NCBI GenBank assembly: GCA_902806565.1
Contig: CADCXA010000027.1
Location: 248,001 to 312,000, forward strand
Source of the DNA: Hypoxylon rubiginosum
Lineage: Eukaryota > Ascomycota > Sordariomycetes > Xylariales > Hypoxylaceae
Direction of reading: 5' to 3'
DNA length: 64,000 bases
Shown here: positions 22,712 to 33,666 of the stretch, in pieces
How the letters are laid out: every line of letters starts with the position of its first letter
How positions within the stretch are numbered: position 1 is the stretch's first letter
Notes under the pieces: model-generated
The model's database searches: none
The model's input: only the letters and a program-made list of their open reading frames with translations
What the model was told of the DNA's origin: nothing
Translations under genes and position numbers: made by a program

Positions 22712-23497
22712 AAAAGGGTTGTCTGGGGTTTTCGTTCAACTATATTTGTCTTTTAGGGGTGGTGGAAAAGTTAGTAGGATGTTGGTAATGTGGTTTGGTG
22801 GTTTAGGGTACTGATAATTTGGGAAGCTCTGACGATAGGTGTGTTTCCGTGTTTCCTACATCGACGATATGGCATATCTAGGTACGAATCTTAGCTAGCG
22901 TCTTAAAAGAGTTCTACCGATTGTTACCAGCTTTCAACGTTAAGAAATAGCCTTCCCCTTGGTAACCTGCTAATGCGTTGAGTTGTTTCACCTCCAAGCT
23001 TCCTTATAAGTCAGGTTCATATGAACCTATCGGCGACTTAGTATGCGCCCGGCGCACTGAGCGTCGAGACCAGCGCGTAGTCTACCCACTAGATCCAATG
23101 CCCATAGACGTTCTGAAGTAAAATCCCCTTTGAGAGTTCGTGTTGTTGAAGTTAGAAATATGCCATGCTGAAAACCATAAGGTGCGTCGAACCCGTCCGG
23201 ATACGCGCGAGCATCTCTCTGTAATACCGTTGCGTTCACAGCATTCCCATTTCCTCAAACTCCGTAACATTTCTCAAGTCGACTATGGTTAAGGGGCGAG
23301 ATTGAGATATTCTTACTCTAAGTCTTGGCGTACAAGCCGGTGCTATCAGAGCTTGAATATTTCATTTGTTGGGTACCCGAGGTACCTGTTTATTTTACAT
23401 GAAGCCGTGTCGCAGTGTAGTACGCCTCTGTCAAATTCGAGACTTAGCTGCACTTCAATAGGAACCCAACTTCCATCGCTAGGTATTTGAGATGCTG
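22712..23497. other. intergenic between convergent genes
   Basis: Terminator region between the secreted protein gene and the C6 regulator. Contains an AGGTACCT site near 23378. No gene is supported. Confidence 0.5.
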
Positions 23498-25944
23498 TCA
23501 TAGAAGCAATGGCTCTTGCGGAGGTATTCCTTCAAAGACCCAGTCTATTGGTTCCGCATTGCCAAAATCGAATAGAAAGTCCGACATCTACCAAGAACCG
23601 TTAGCGGTGGCGGAATTGGGAGATGCCGATTCTTTTACTTACCGGAAAGTCCCAGTCGTCCTGGTGCTGAGACGGCGTCGTGGACTGCGTCTGCTCGCTC
23701 CCTTCGCCGGAGCCTTCGGCCTGCTGCCGAGCCACCATCTCCTCGAGTATGCCGAGGGCCGTCTCTTCGGCCTCTTCCGCTGCCCGGAGTAGAAATGGCG
23801 GGAACTCCTCCTTGCTCAAGCCTTTCATGAGCGCTTCGATCTGCGCCGTGATGACGGAGATCAGGAAGTAGCCCTTGATGCTGGTCTCGCCCGCCCGGAT
23901 GGATTGCAAGGACGCGATCTTAGCCTCCTGCATTACCGACAGAAAGTCTTGCCGCACCAGACCCGGCCCCATGGTATCTTCCTCTCGCAACTGGGCCCGG
24001 AGTTCCGTTGCTATTAAGGTGCTGGCCTGTAGGGGGATTATGCGAAAGGTTCCAGAGCCACAGATCGCAAATCTGGTCAAGTCGTGTCGATCTGGTGAAG
24101 TGGTATCACTACTCGCCGGGACAGCTTCGTTATAGGACGGAGGGAATATAGCACGCCAGATTTTGAGTGAAGTCTCGACTACTACTTTCCTTGAAAATGC
24201 ATAAGCCGCCTCTCGCAGTGAAAGGGCGTAGAAGGGAATGTGGAGGGATAGAAAATGGCGATTCATGATAACGCCCATTATATCCAACTCAAATTTCGAA
24301 GGCCAAGGTCCAGCGCTCGTCCTATAGTTCTGCAGAGTTCGAAGAACCATCTTGTACGACGTCCGTAGTTCGGCATCCAGCCGAAGCGTCTCCTCGTATG
24401 TGATATGAGAGTCATGATCGTTCAAGAATTTCGCAATGGCCAGGCGAGTTGGAAATGTCTTTCGAAGGGATATAACTAGAGATGCCTGGGTGAAGCTATC
24501 CTCCGGCCTCGGTACGGGGTCCTCGGTCGTCAACTGCTCATCGTCAAAGTTGCTAGGGGGTTCGGTATCAAACATGTCGAGGGATATCATAGGTGGACCT
24601 CCGGAGGTCAAACTCAATTGCAGGCATAATTCCAGAAGCGTATTCCATAGCCGTCGCCGCATTTCAACGATAAAGGTCGTCATATTGGGCGGTAGCCGTG
24701 TAGGGTCTTTATGTAATCCCATGTAGATAGCTGTGCGAAGGAGTGTCCCGGCCGATATCCAGACCAGGTCCGCGCTCACATCAACCAGTTCTCGGGCGAG
24801 CAAGAGGAGAAGATTGGTCTGTAGGTATTGTATGTTCAGCCTATGCTTGAACCAAGGCTCCGACAGCCAAGTCAAGGCTTCGTAGACCCACTGCATGGCC
24901 TCGGCTCGAAGAGAGAAGGTGTCGTCATATGTTGCGGCTCCGATGGCCAATACCAGCTTCAGTTGAACTAGGAATGCGGTGCTAGGTTCCCCTTGCGACA
25001 CCCAGTGCGCCTCGTAGTCCCTCTTGAAAGTAGGGATATGTAGAATTCGATATACAGTCTCAGTTGTGCGGAGGTAACAGTCGACGAGCTCATCGGCGAC
25101 ATCTTTCGGGGGTAGATGAGTAGATGGCTTGACAGGCCACGATGGAGCTCGACGTTTCTTAATTACTCTTGCTAAAGACTTGGATTTCTGCATAAGAATC
25201 GAGGCCCTACATGTCTCTTCTCGGACGTACGGCTCCATGGCAGCTATAATGTCACGGATCTAACATTTGGTCAAACCCCTTGCTCATTAGAGAAATGATC
25301 AATTAGTGGATATATGGTATATAGACGTGAACATACTATTAAAAGTCCATTGACCCAATGGCTTTGACCAAACTCTCGAGACTTGTGCGTCGTGCTGTGT
25401 AGGATTGCCCTGGAGGACTGGCCAGCTAAGCTATCTCTGTAGTGGACATAAAAAGTACCGCTGATACGCGACGTTATCGTCTCCATGGCTTGGACAGGAG
25501 ACAGGGAGGCACTGCTCTCCGCCTTAGACAGCTGCTCTTCGAGCTGTTTGATTCTATACTTGAGTGACTCGACATCTTGAGCAGCCTGGTGACCCGGGCG
25601 AGTCGAGGCTGCGGTTGAGCTAGTGGCCCTGAAGGATGATACAGGCGAACGACTAGGCACTGTTGAAGATGTGCCTATGCTAGATGTTTTCTTTGCCGGA
25701 GCGGAATCAGGAGGGCCGAGACTTAACTCAGCGGTCCGCTGGGGGAGCTGAGAGATGAGATTCTCATAGACGCAAGTCCCGCTCCTGGACCGCAAGCAAT
25801 TGTTGCAGGGACTTTCTCGATTGCATCGGATCTTGCGTTGCCTACAGAGAACGCACGAGCTGTGACGGTTAGCGCCAAGCACCAACCGGGGATACGATGT
25901 ACATACACGGGGGGCCTTCTACGCCGACGTTCGGGTTCGGGCAT
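23498..25944 (-). CDS. Zn2Cys6 transcription factor with fungal MHR domain
   Basis: Four exons (25944-25907, 25859-25337, 25259-23643, 23587-23498) join in frame to 755 residues. The short first exon encodes MPEPERRRRRPPV, and the GTATGT...CTAACC..CAG intron leads to SCVLCRQRKIRCNRESPCNNCLRSRSGTC, a complete Zn2Cys6 cluster. A coiled coil (VESLKYRIKQLEEQLSKAE, about residues 105-125) should mediate dimerisation. The large third exon is the fungal-specific middle homology region (YLRTTETVYRILHIPTFKRDY, LVWISAGTLLRTAIYMGLHKDP, MRRRLWNTLLELCLQLSL). The last exon adds MSDFLFDFGNAEPIDWVFEG, an acidic-aromatic tail resembling an activation domain. It is divergent from an MFS permease with about 500 bp between, so it may regulate that gene. 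Confidence 0.9.
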
Positions 25945-26446
25945 TTTTACCACGGCAAACAGTCACACGAGAATTCTTTGATAGATGTTCTAATGAAGCG
26001 AAGTACCCATAGTGAGTGAGTAATTAAATTGTGGGTAAATAAGCTGGTGATGCTGTGCCGCCTTCATCAGTCATTCCTTCAACTTGGTGATTTCTGAATT
26101 TCCCGAGCCCGAACCCGATCACCGACCCTTACTCTCTTATCCCCGAGACCCACATTAGCTCTGTCTGCCCCCCTGTACGAAACACGCCGTCTGAGGTCTC
26201 TTCATTGTATCTTAGTATCTATGTCTACCCCCTAACTTACACGGTAGAGTATCTCACCACCACGCGAAACAGCCTAGAAAACTTAGATGAGCGTGATTTA
26301 TCGGGCAACAATTATATATAATGGATTCTACGGGGCTTATTTCCGTCATTCACGATGTAGTAATTTTTACCACAGCGCATTCCGTTTGCCTCCCTCGTAA
26401 CTTAGACCAAGGATAAGAGCACCACATAACAACACGACCTTCCAAC
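25945..26446. promoter_or_regulatory. shared promoter between C6 regulator and MFS permease
   Basis: A 500-bp divergent intergenic stretch. It holds an ATTATATATAATGG run near 26309-26322 closer to the permease side. C6 factors bind CGG-containing sites; CGG half-sites occur but no clear paired operator is evident by eye. Confidence 0.5.
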
Positions 26447-27789
26447 ATGTCGACAACAGAGAGAGAAAGTCGAGAGCAGAGCTCCATCGCTGCTGTAGAG
26501 GTAGAGCCCGACCAAGAAAAGGCAACTCCCGATCTCGAAGAAGCACCCGATGGCGGTCTTCGAGCGTGGCTCGTTACCATCGGAGCCTGCTGCATCCTCT
26601 TCTCGGCTATGGGATTCTCCAATGCGTTCGGTGTCTTTGAAGAATATTATTTGAGAAACCAGCTTGCGGGAGAATCACCGGATAAGGTTGCCTGGATCGG
26701 TTCGCTGGGAGTTTTCCTTCAGTTCCTAACTGGAAGCATCGCAGGGCCATTATTTGATCGCTACGGCGCATGGGTTCGTGTCTTTTGAACCCCCTTCCTG
26801 AATGATCTTGCATGCTAATATGACACTAGATAATCCGGCCGGCCGCGGTTATTTACGTCTTTTCTATTATGATGACTAGCTTATGCAAAGAGTACTGGCA
26901 GTTTATGCTCGCACAGGGCGTCCTGCTGGGTTCTGTCATGGGCTTTCTCCAGTTCCCGGCCATGGCAGCTGTGTCGCAATTCTTCAACAAGAAACGAGCA
27001 GCGGCATTAGGGATCGCCATCTCGGGCTCCTCGATTGGCGGCGTTGTCATTCCTATTGCGCTGTCCAAGATGCTCAATGGCTCATCTCTCGGCTTTGGCT
27101 GGTCGGTGCGTATTGTCGGGTTCATCATGATACCCCTTCTTGGTTTCGCATGCGTGGCTATCAAGGCTCGACTACCACCGAGAAACACTAGATTATTCCT
27201 CTGGGGCGCCTTTAAGGAACCGAAATTCGTCCTCTTGACGCTCGCGCTTTCCTTCATGCTCCTCGGCGCATTCACCCCCCTATTCTATATCCCCACGTAC
27301 GCGGTCTCGAAAGGCATGGACATAACCCTCGCCTCTTACCTGCTTGCTATTATCAACGCCGCCTCTACCTTCGGCCGTATTATCCCCGGTATACTGGCGG
27401 ATAAGTTTGGGCGGTTGAACATTTTCGCATTTGGTGGTTTCGCTAGCAGCATCGTCATCTTCTGCTGGGATAAGGCGGAAATGACCGCGGCGCTGGTAGT
27501 TTATTCCATCGTCATTGGATTCAGCACTGGAATGATCATATCGGGTGCCTCTGCAGCCTTCACCGAATGTCCCAGCGACGCTCGAGACCTCGGTACCTAC
27601 ATCGGAATGGGGATGGGCTTCAGTTCTTTCGCAGCTCTGATCGGCCCCCCGGTCAATGGAGCGCTTGTCAGCAAGTATGGAGGCTTCACCGAGGTCTCTA
27701 TCTTTAGTGGTGTTATGGTTTTAGTAGGCGGTATTGTCGCTCTTGCGACGAAGATTGCAACCCCAAAAGGCATTCTGGGGAGGGTGTAA
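26447..27789 (+). CDS. MFS permease, monocarboxylate-transporter-like
   Basis: Two exons (26447-26773, 26830-27789; 56-bp intron with TGCTAAT branch site) give 428 residues. The N-terminal cytoplasmic region of about 35 residues ends in the MCT-type signature APDGGLRAWLVTIGACCILF. Further family blocks: GVFEEYYLRNQL, AWIGSLGVFLQFLTGSIAGPLFDRYG (motif A region), MGFLQFPAMAAVSQFFNKKRAAALGIAISGSSIGGVVIP and FGRIIPGILADKFGRLN. About 11-12 hydrophobic segments are visible. Fungal members (Mch/riboflavin-like and secondary-metabolite neighbours) move monocarboxylates or other small solutes across the plasma membrane; substrate unknown. It is transcribed away from a C6 regulator. Confidence 0.9.
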
Positions 27790-28316
27790 GTGTTCATTAA
27801 ATCCGGCTTTAATAATCTCTACTCTTGAACATGTTAGATTTTCTACTACATTAGATAGATACCTACCTCCTATATACTGAATAATAGATAAATAATAGAC
27901 GACTGGTATATCTACTCCGGCCGTACAGCTACCAAGCCATATGGTTTCGGACTTCACTCCTACTGATTTTAGTTTGGAGTCGGGTGCTGATGACGCATTT
28001 TAGGGGCAGTCCGTCAGCACTTGAGGACAACTGGGACACGCTAAGTTCCAGACATCGATGCCTATTTCTTGATAGTCGTAATAGACCTAGCTCTGTGGCA
28101 TTCGATAGTAAATACACTTTTTCTAGGTACGCTTCGATGGCCGTTTTCAACGTAGTGAGTTTGTTGTCAGAAACATACTCCGTCTGTCTGTTAATATCTT
28201 GCTGTCTCCTGCGCTGCTGCGTACGCTTGGGGCCCGCTAGTTCGAATTCACTTGGTACCGCCACGAATAAATAAGTAAGTCTGGTACTATTGCTTAAGCG
28301 CCTGAACCTGAAGGCA
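27790..28316. other. intergenic
   Basis: Between the permease and the SGNH-like gene on the same strand. A minus-strand open frame (27929-28405) has no motif and overlaps the next gene's start; not accepted. Confidence 0.5.
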
Positions 28317-29937
28317 ATGAAGTTCGCTCTAGAGTACCCTTGCGGCGCAGATAGCCCACTGGAACTGCTACCACTAAAGGCGGTGGTGACTATTGGCACA
28401 GCCAAGATACTTCGAGGGGGTTCGAGACTTCTTCCTCAACTTGCTGTTGGTGTTGCTGTTCTGCTTTTTGGGGCATATTTATGGTCGTCGAACTATATTG
28501 GAAACACACTGAGCCACGACTATACTAAGGTTGTAGAATGGGGTGCCGGGGAGCAAGAAAAAGGGAGAGCAGATGGCGGGTTGAGGGTAGTTGTGTTTGG
28601 TGGAGGAGATGTTGCCACGTTAAGTGAAGCATCGTGGCAAGTTGAGGGACCAAATGCAGGATGGACAGAAACTCTGTGTCAACAGGCAAGTCCCAGAATC
28701 AATCCTACAACCAGCTTCTCAGGTCTCGAACTAACACATATCCGTTTAGCTGAATTGCGCGCTGTACTCATCGTTTATACCACCAATTGACAAAGACGGA
28801 GGTGCTGTGGTGTCGAACTCGCTGCTCGAAGCTGCCGTGACTCGCACTTTGTCAGTAGACAATGACACGTTTGGAGGCCCCGATTACTCCTGGCTGCTTG
28901 AGCATTACCCGATCCCGTCCCACCAAGATCTACTTCACCAGGTAGACGCATTTCTCGCCAGTCCTCGATCGCCACGGCCTCCTCGAGAAACTCTCTGGGT
29001 TTTCGATATCGGGTTCTGGGACATATGGAATCTCGCAGCATTGCCGCGCAAGCTCGCTACGCATATTATCGAGACCCAGATGCAGCACGTCTTCTCATAC
29101 ATTGAGCTACTCTATAACGAAGCGCACAACAACGAATCGGTTGCTTTCTCGGATTACTACGCAGGCGTAGACCTAGCTACCGCACACACCGCGACCACGA
29201 CTCTACCTAGACCCGCTTTCCGGATCTTCATACCAAAGCCGTTCGACGTTTCGCTGACTCCAGGATTCGAGAGCGCTCGCTCCGCGCCCCCACCTCCGCA
29301 CACCAAGACCGAACAGATGCGCAACGCAGCATTCTTGACTCGCCACTGGGACAAAGTAGTCCAAGAAGTGGTCAATGGGTGGATACGTCTTCCTGATCCG
29401 GAGGAAGTCGATGATGGTGATGACGACCTGTCTGGAATCAAAGATGCAGACCTTTTGCTCAACAAGAAGAGCGTAAAAGTCGGCGGAATCTCCGTGCCGC
29501 CCGCCCGCCGCGAAGCTATCACATATGACACCACGGGCTATATACAGGAGCTCATGGTGGAGTGGCAGCTGCGAAACACGGACATCGTCGACCATAACGG
29601 GCTCGGGTCGGCAGCCGCGGCGGAGGGTTACTCGGATGTGTGGGAGCCCTGCATCAGGCGGTATGATGTCCTTGACGGCGGCAATAGTAGCACTAGAAAT
29701 GACACCGAGGACAACACTCGTTGGGGAGTGTGCGAGGCACCAGACCAGCACCTATTCTGGACCGAGTTTACGGTCAATCGGCGGGCGATATTTGAAATTG
29801 GCAGCCGCGCCGCCGACGTATACAGGCGTCATGCGGAAATGGATGCCGAGTGGCTGAGGAAATCTCAACTGCCGCTGTCGTCGTTGCGTACGGGCCCTGA
29901 CGGGGCGCCACTGCGAGTTGAAGGCTTTGAGACGTGA
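28317..29937 (+). CDS. SGNH/GDSL-like fungal membrane protein, GC-AG intron
   Basis: Two exons (28317-28685, 28750-29937) give 518 residues. The 64-bp intron has a GCAAGT donor instead of GT, with a CTAACAC branch site and TTTAG acceptor; splicing restores ETLCQQ-LNCALYSSFIPP. A single transmembrane segment (LLPQLAVGVAVLLFGAYLW, about residues 20-40) suggests a type II membrane protein. Sequence blocks resemble a degenerate SGNH hydrolase: VVVFGGGDVAT at block I, WVFDIGFWDIWNLA at block III and DQHLFWTEFTVN in place of the terminal D-x2-H block. The usual GDS serine is not in block I, so it may be inactive or differently acting. The first ATG is used; the frame is open further upstream without an ATG. 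Confidence 0.75.
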
Positions 29938-30528
29938 TAGAATGTATTTGCAGACGTACTGAAAGGGGGAAGGAAGGATATCATAGGATAAATTCGCCCT
30001 GCGAGGTTCATTCGCTGTCTACGCGGCGCTTAGGGAACCTTCTAGCCTAGACCGGCAATATCCATTTGTTAAATAAATTAGAGAGATCTGTACCAAATCA
30101 CTAACTTGATCAATGTAATGTTCCCAGTTTATTGTCCCCTAGGATGCTGCAATCTTGTGATGTGCTTCGTATGCCCTAAAGAAACATCGAAATAATCTTT
30201 GTACATATCGCATATCGGACATAAGAATTAGGTAGGCTGCCCATAGGAGGTATCCACTAACTTACTAAGGTTAAAGGTTAGAGCAGAGATATACAGGAGG
30301 TCAAAGCGCTGGAATATCAAAGGGCCGCTCAGAGGTGGGACTGCAGGTGGTGCCCAGGTGGGGGCCGATGCAAATCTCGGTGAAGAAGCGAAAAATTAGA
30401 TCTTCCTTAACACACTTCTACAGCTGCCTCAGTCTGGATTCTCCTCCCATGGGCCATCAGCCTGAACACCAATTGTTCTCTGAATGTACCCAATTAATAT
30501 CTGGTAGCTCCAGATCCTAATAGGCATC
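29938..30528. other. intergenic
   Basis: Between two plus-strand genes; no gene, RNA or repeat seen. Confidence 0.5.
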
Positions 30529-31545
30529 ATGCCTCTAGCTCCTCCTATGGAAGGAATCTTCCCTACAATAGAGGATTGTGAGAGAACCGTGCAGGCCCAT
30601 GCTGCGAAGGAAGGCTATGCCATTGTTATGCACTCCAAGGCCAAATCTAAGCGTACTGGCAAATATATCAGATACCTGATTCGGTGCGACAAGTCGGGTA
30701 GTTTTCAATCTAAGGCAACCCTTGGTGTCAAGAAAACCTCGACAAAGAAGACCAATTGCCCCTTCTCGTGTCATATCAATGTCCGCGACGACGGCTGCTA
30801 CTTTGCAGTTAGCGTACCTGATCATAATCACCCCCCTTCTAGCGACCCGAGTGAGCATATTCAGCACCGCAAATTAACTGAAGATCAGCGCCGCTTTATT
30901 GAAGCTGGTGCCATCGAGAAGAAGACCGTCAGGGCCATCCACGAAGACCTTCTCAAAGCCTTTCCCGACTGTCTTGCTAAACTTGAGGATATTGGCAACC
31001 ACGTCCAGGCCTGGAAGAAGAAGGCGAAAGAGAACGCTACTGGTGTGCAGGCCCTCCTGATCAGCCTCCAAGAACGAGAGGACATATGGAGCTTTCCATT
31101 GGAACGGAGCGGTAGCTTGGAGGGCATGTTCTGGGCTCCCAAGTGGTCTCAGAACCATTGGCAGCGGCACCCGGACATCCTCGTAATCGAGACGAAGCAC
31201 ATGATAAACCAGTCCGTCCTTCCCATCATGGAGATGAACAGTGTGCTCGCCGTGAACTCCCACCTCGGTGCCGGGTACGCCATCCTTCCGGACAAGAACG
31301 ACCCCACCCTCCTGTGGCTTATGCAAGCCGTGGACAAGCTTCGTCTCCGCCTAAGGATCCCGAAACCGCAAATTCTCAACATCACCGATTTCAAGACCGC
31401 CGAGAAGAACGTTTTGGCCGAAGTCCGAGTAGGGCGAGGCTTGCAGATCGTATGCGGTAGGATTCTCGACTCGGGAGTGGAGGAACTCGCCCAAGCGTCC
31501 GGAAGCCAAGTCGATGCAATGGCTGACGAGAGCTACGTGGCATGA
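30529..31545 (+). CDS. FAR1-domain / MULE transposase-derived protein
   Basis: Single exon, 338 residues. The N-terminal part (about residues 10-105) is a FAR1/WRKY-GCM1-type zinc finger with C53, C77 or C81, and H99/H101 (SVPDHNHPPS). The C-terminal part (about 190-320) aligns by eye with the start of the Mutator-like transposase core: HPDILVIETKHMINQSVLPI in place of the usual catalytic D-x-TYKTN block, then LWLMQAVDKLRLRL and ILNITDFKTAEKNVL, whose Asp fits the second catalytic position. The first catalytic Asp appears replaced (IET), and the frame stops before the third acidic residue and the SWIM finger, so transposition is unlikely. The reading frame is intact and no inverted ends were noticed. 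It may be a domesticated DNA-binding protein or a solo truncated copy. Confidence 0.75.
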   Translation: MPLAPPMEGIFPTIEDCERTVQAHAAKEGYAIVMHSKAKSKRTGKYIRYLIRCDKSGSFQSKATLGVKKTSTKKTNCPFSCHINVRDDGCYFAVSVPDHNHPPSSDPSEHIQHRKLTEDQRRFIEAGAIEKKTVRAIHEDLLKAFPDCLAKLEDIGNHVQAWKKKAKENATGVQALLISLQEREDIWSFPLERSGSLEGMFWAPKWSQNHWQRHPDILVIETKHMINQSVLPIMEMNSVLAVNSHLGAGYAILPDKNDPTLLWLMQAVDKLRLRLRIPKPQILNITDFKTAEKNVLAEVRVGRGLQIVCGRILDSGVEELAQASGSQVDAMADESYVA

Positions 31546-32020
31546 GGCTGCACTGATATTCGTTGTTTTTAAGGTTTCGGCGTAAAGGATTCGGAACCGT
31601 GAACGGAGTTATAGGTAGCGCCGAAGCGCCAATTAGGGGGGATATTGTTTCACTATGCCGAGATTGAACTCGGATGCAGTGAATGGTCGGTGTTCAGGTC
31701 GGCTCGTTACTATGGTGTTATGGACTTCATATGACTATGATTTGCAGAGGTGAGACCGTGATCACGACTCAGGTCGCTTTCCCCTATTTCTACCCGATGT
31801 TGTCTCAAGGGCTTATTAGCCACAGAGAAAATGATAATACGTTTGGGGGAGTGTGTCTATTAGGAGAGAGTTCTATTTACTAGCTAGTATAGTGGTCCAA
31901 TGAATACCTATCCAAGCTATCTTCAATCCCGACCGACACGGGTAGCCTCGGAAACGGGGACATCTATATCGTGATCATAGCAAGGAAATATGCGATACCT
32001 ACTGCGCGCGTAGACGTGTC
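31546..32020. other. intergenic
   Basis: Between the FAR1/MULE gene and the TTACGTAA array. No gene is supported. Confidence 0.5.
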
Positions 32021-32123
32021 TTACGTAAACGCGCATTACGTAAGGCATATTTACGTAAACACGTCTTACGTAATCATATCTTATGTAAACGTGCTACGTA
32101 AGCGTGCCTTACGTAAACACGCC
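32021..32123. repeat. 15-bp minisatellite of TTACGTAA palindromes
   Basis: Seven units start at 32021, 32036, 32051, 32066, 32081, 32094 and 32109. The period is 15 bp except for one shorter step; the consensus is TTACGTAAACRYGYC. Five units keep the 8-bp palindrome TTACGTAA or TTACGTAAG exactly; others read TTATGTAA and CTACGTAA. The array ends exactly at the stop codon of the minus-strand DUF1996 gene and so forms its 3' flank. A weaker unit-like segment (TCACATAGTCATGCT) continues into the coding end. Confidence 0.9.
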
Positions 32124-33666
32124 TCACATAGTCATGCTCGGAAGTTCGGTTAGCCCTATCACAAACATCGTTGTCAGTCTTCATTCGAGAAAGGCGATGG
32201 ATTGGGGGACAGGGTAGACTTACATCCGTCGACGTCCTCGCTGACGGTCTGCTGCTTCTTGCAGGCGGTGGCCTGGGCGGGGGTTTGGGTCTTGAGCTGG
32301 GAGCACTGGTCGTTGGAGCAGCGGGCGTCGAGAGCACGCTGGAGGGCGTCTCCTTTCCAGCCGAACACATAATCGCCATGCCAAGAATAGCCACTAGCGT
32401 CGCTGGTGCTGTAGACGAAGGGCTGGCTGCCGTCCGCCGGCCAGATTGACGGATCGTTGAACTCTGCATGTATGAAAACATGTCGCGTTAGCATTTTTTC
32501 CTTGAGAGTACTTGAGAATCCTCGAGTATTCCCGAGATGAATCATTTCTCGAAGCTTATTCTTGACGCATTTTTTGCTAAAATAGAGCATGAAAAGGAGG
32601 TTCGGGAACCTGGGGTTCAAAATGGAAACACGACGTATTTTCGTACATACCCCGGGTGTCCCACATAATCTCGTACATAACCTGGGGCAGGCGGACCGGG
32701 TGCGAGGCAGGGCACGCGCTTGACATCTCGAAGCTGCCGCTTGCCGGGTACGCTACGTGGCTCTTGTGGTCTGGGCTGTCGAGGTTCACGCCGTCCCAGC
32801 AGCTGAAAAGGGGGAGTGAGTCAGTCGATGTCCTTTGTTTTAGGCAAGGGAATAGAAGGAAAGGGGCAAGGCAGTACTCACGTAGGGAAGGTAACAGTAG
32901 CACGAATGCCACCGGCGCACTGCTTGTTGGGTAGGGCAGCGGTATCCATCTGGCCGTCAGCGCAAGGGGCACCTCCGAACGGCGTCTGGTTAACGTTGGT
33001 GTAGCAGCGGTGGCAGAGCTGCTTCTGCTGGCCCTGAGACGTGCGCAGCGCGGCGTCACCGACGAGCATACGGAATCCCTATTATACGTTAGATGATATC
33101 AGGAGACAACGGGACTTCGGCCAACTTACAGGCTTGAAGGCGGTGACCTTGGTCTTACCGTCGTAGGGCGGGATGTAGTAGACGGTTACACCCTCCTCAC
33201 CTTGAAGGCCCTATAAACGAGTCAGCCATAATTCCTGCCGAAGATGAGGCTTCCACGTACAAGGTTGACCATCTGCTTCACTCTCTTGTAGGTGCCGTTG
33301 CGAGCCTTGAAGTACAGGTTGGCCGTCCAGTAGTTGGAGAAGTCTTCGCTGAACGAGCAGGTCGTGCACGTCGACTCGGAAGGGATGTCATAATTGACTG
33401 GATCCATGGTCGCGTTGAAGGCGTTTCCACCGACAATCTGGTGGATGTGCGGCGACTGGATGAGACCTGGAGACACCAGGGGGTCGACTCGCTCAACGAC
33501 TAGTCTGTTTTCCGTCTTAGATTTCGCGTTCTCTTCTTGCCCTAAGTTTGGCGTGTACGACAACTCACCTAGAACACTGGAACCGCATCATGGCGGCTGT
33601 AGCATACTGAGCCGCGACTTGCTGCGGGATCGCCGCAGCGGCGAGGGCAAGGGCCTTCCACTGCAT
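32124..33666 (-). CDS. secreted DUF1996-domain protein
   Basis: Seven exons (33666-33569, 33504-33261, 33210-33130, 33078-32882, 32802-32651, 32463-32224, 32155-32124) join in frame to 347 residues with GT-AG introns of 50-187 bp. A signal peptide ([20 protein letters not shown]) precedes the DUF1996 domain: [76 protein letters not shown], and C-terminal [18 protein letters not shown]. The final 32-nt exon restores [14 protein letters not shown], typical of the family end. DUF1996 proteins are extracellular and often found in lignocellulose secretomes; one member group is linked to wood decay, but no reaction is established. The 3' flank is the TTACGTAA minisatellite. Confidence 0.93.

Noticed and set aside
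27929..28405. 158-codon minus-strand frame
   Set aside because: Overlaps the start of the supported SGNH-like gene and has no family signature.
32021..32123. CRISPR-like regular repeat array
   Set aside because: No unique spacers; units are contiguous 15-bp tandem copies in a eukaryotic genome.
31971..32153. 60-codon frame with YVN pentapeptide repeats
   Set aside because: It only translates the 15-bp minisatellite, whose period is a multiple of three.
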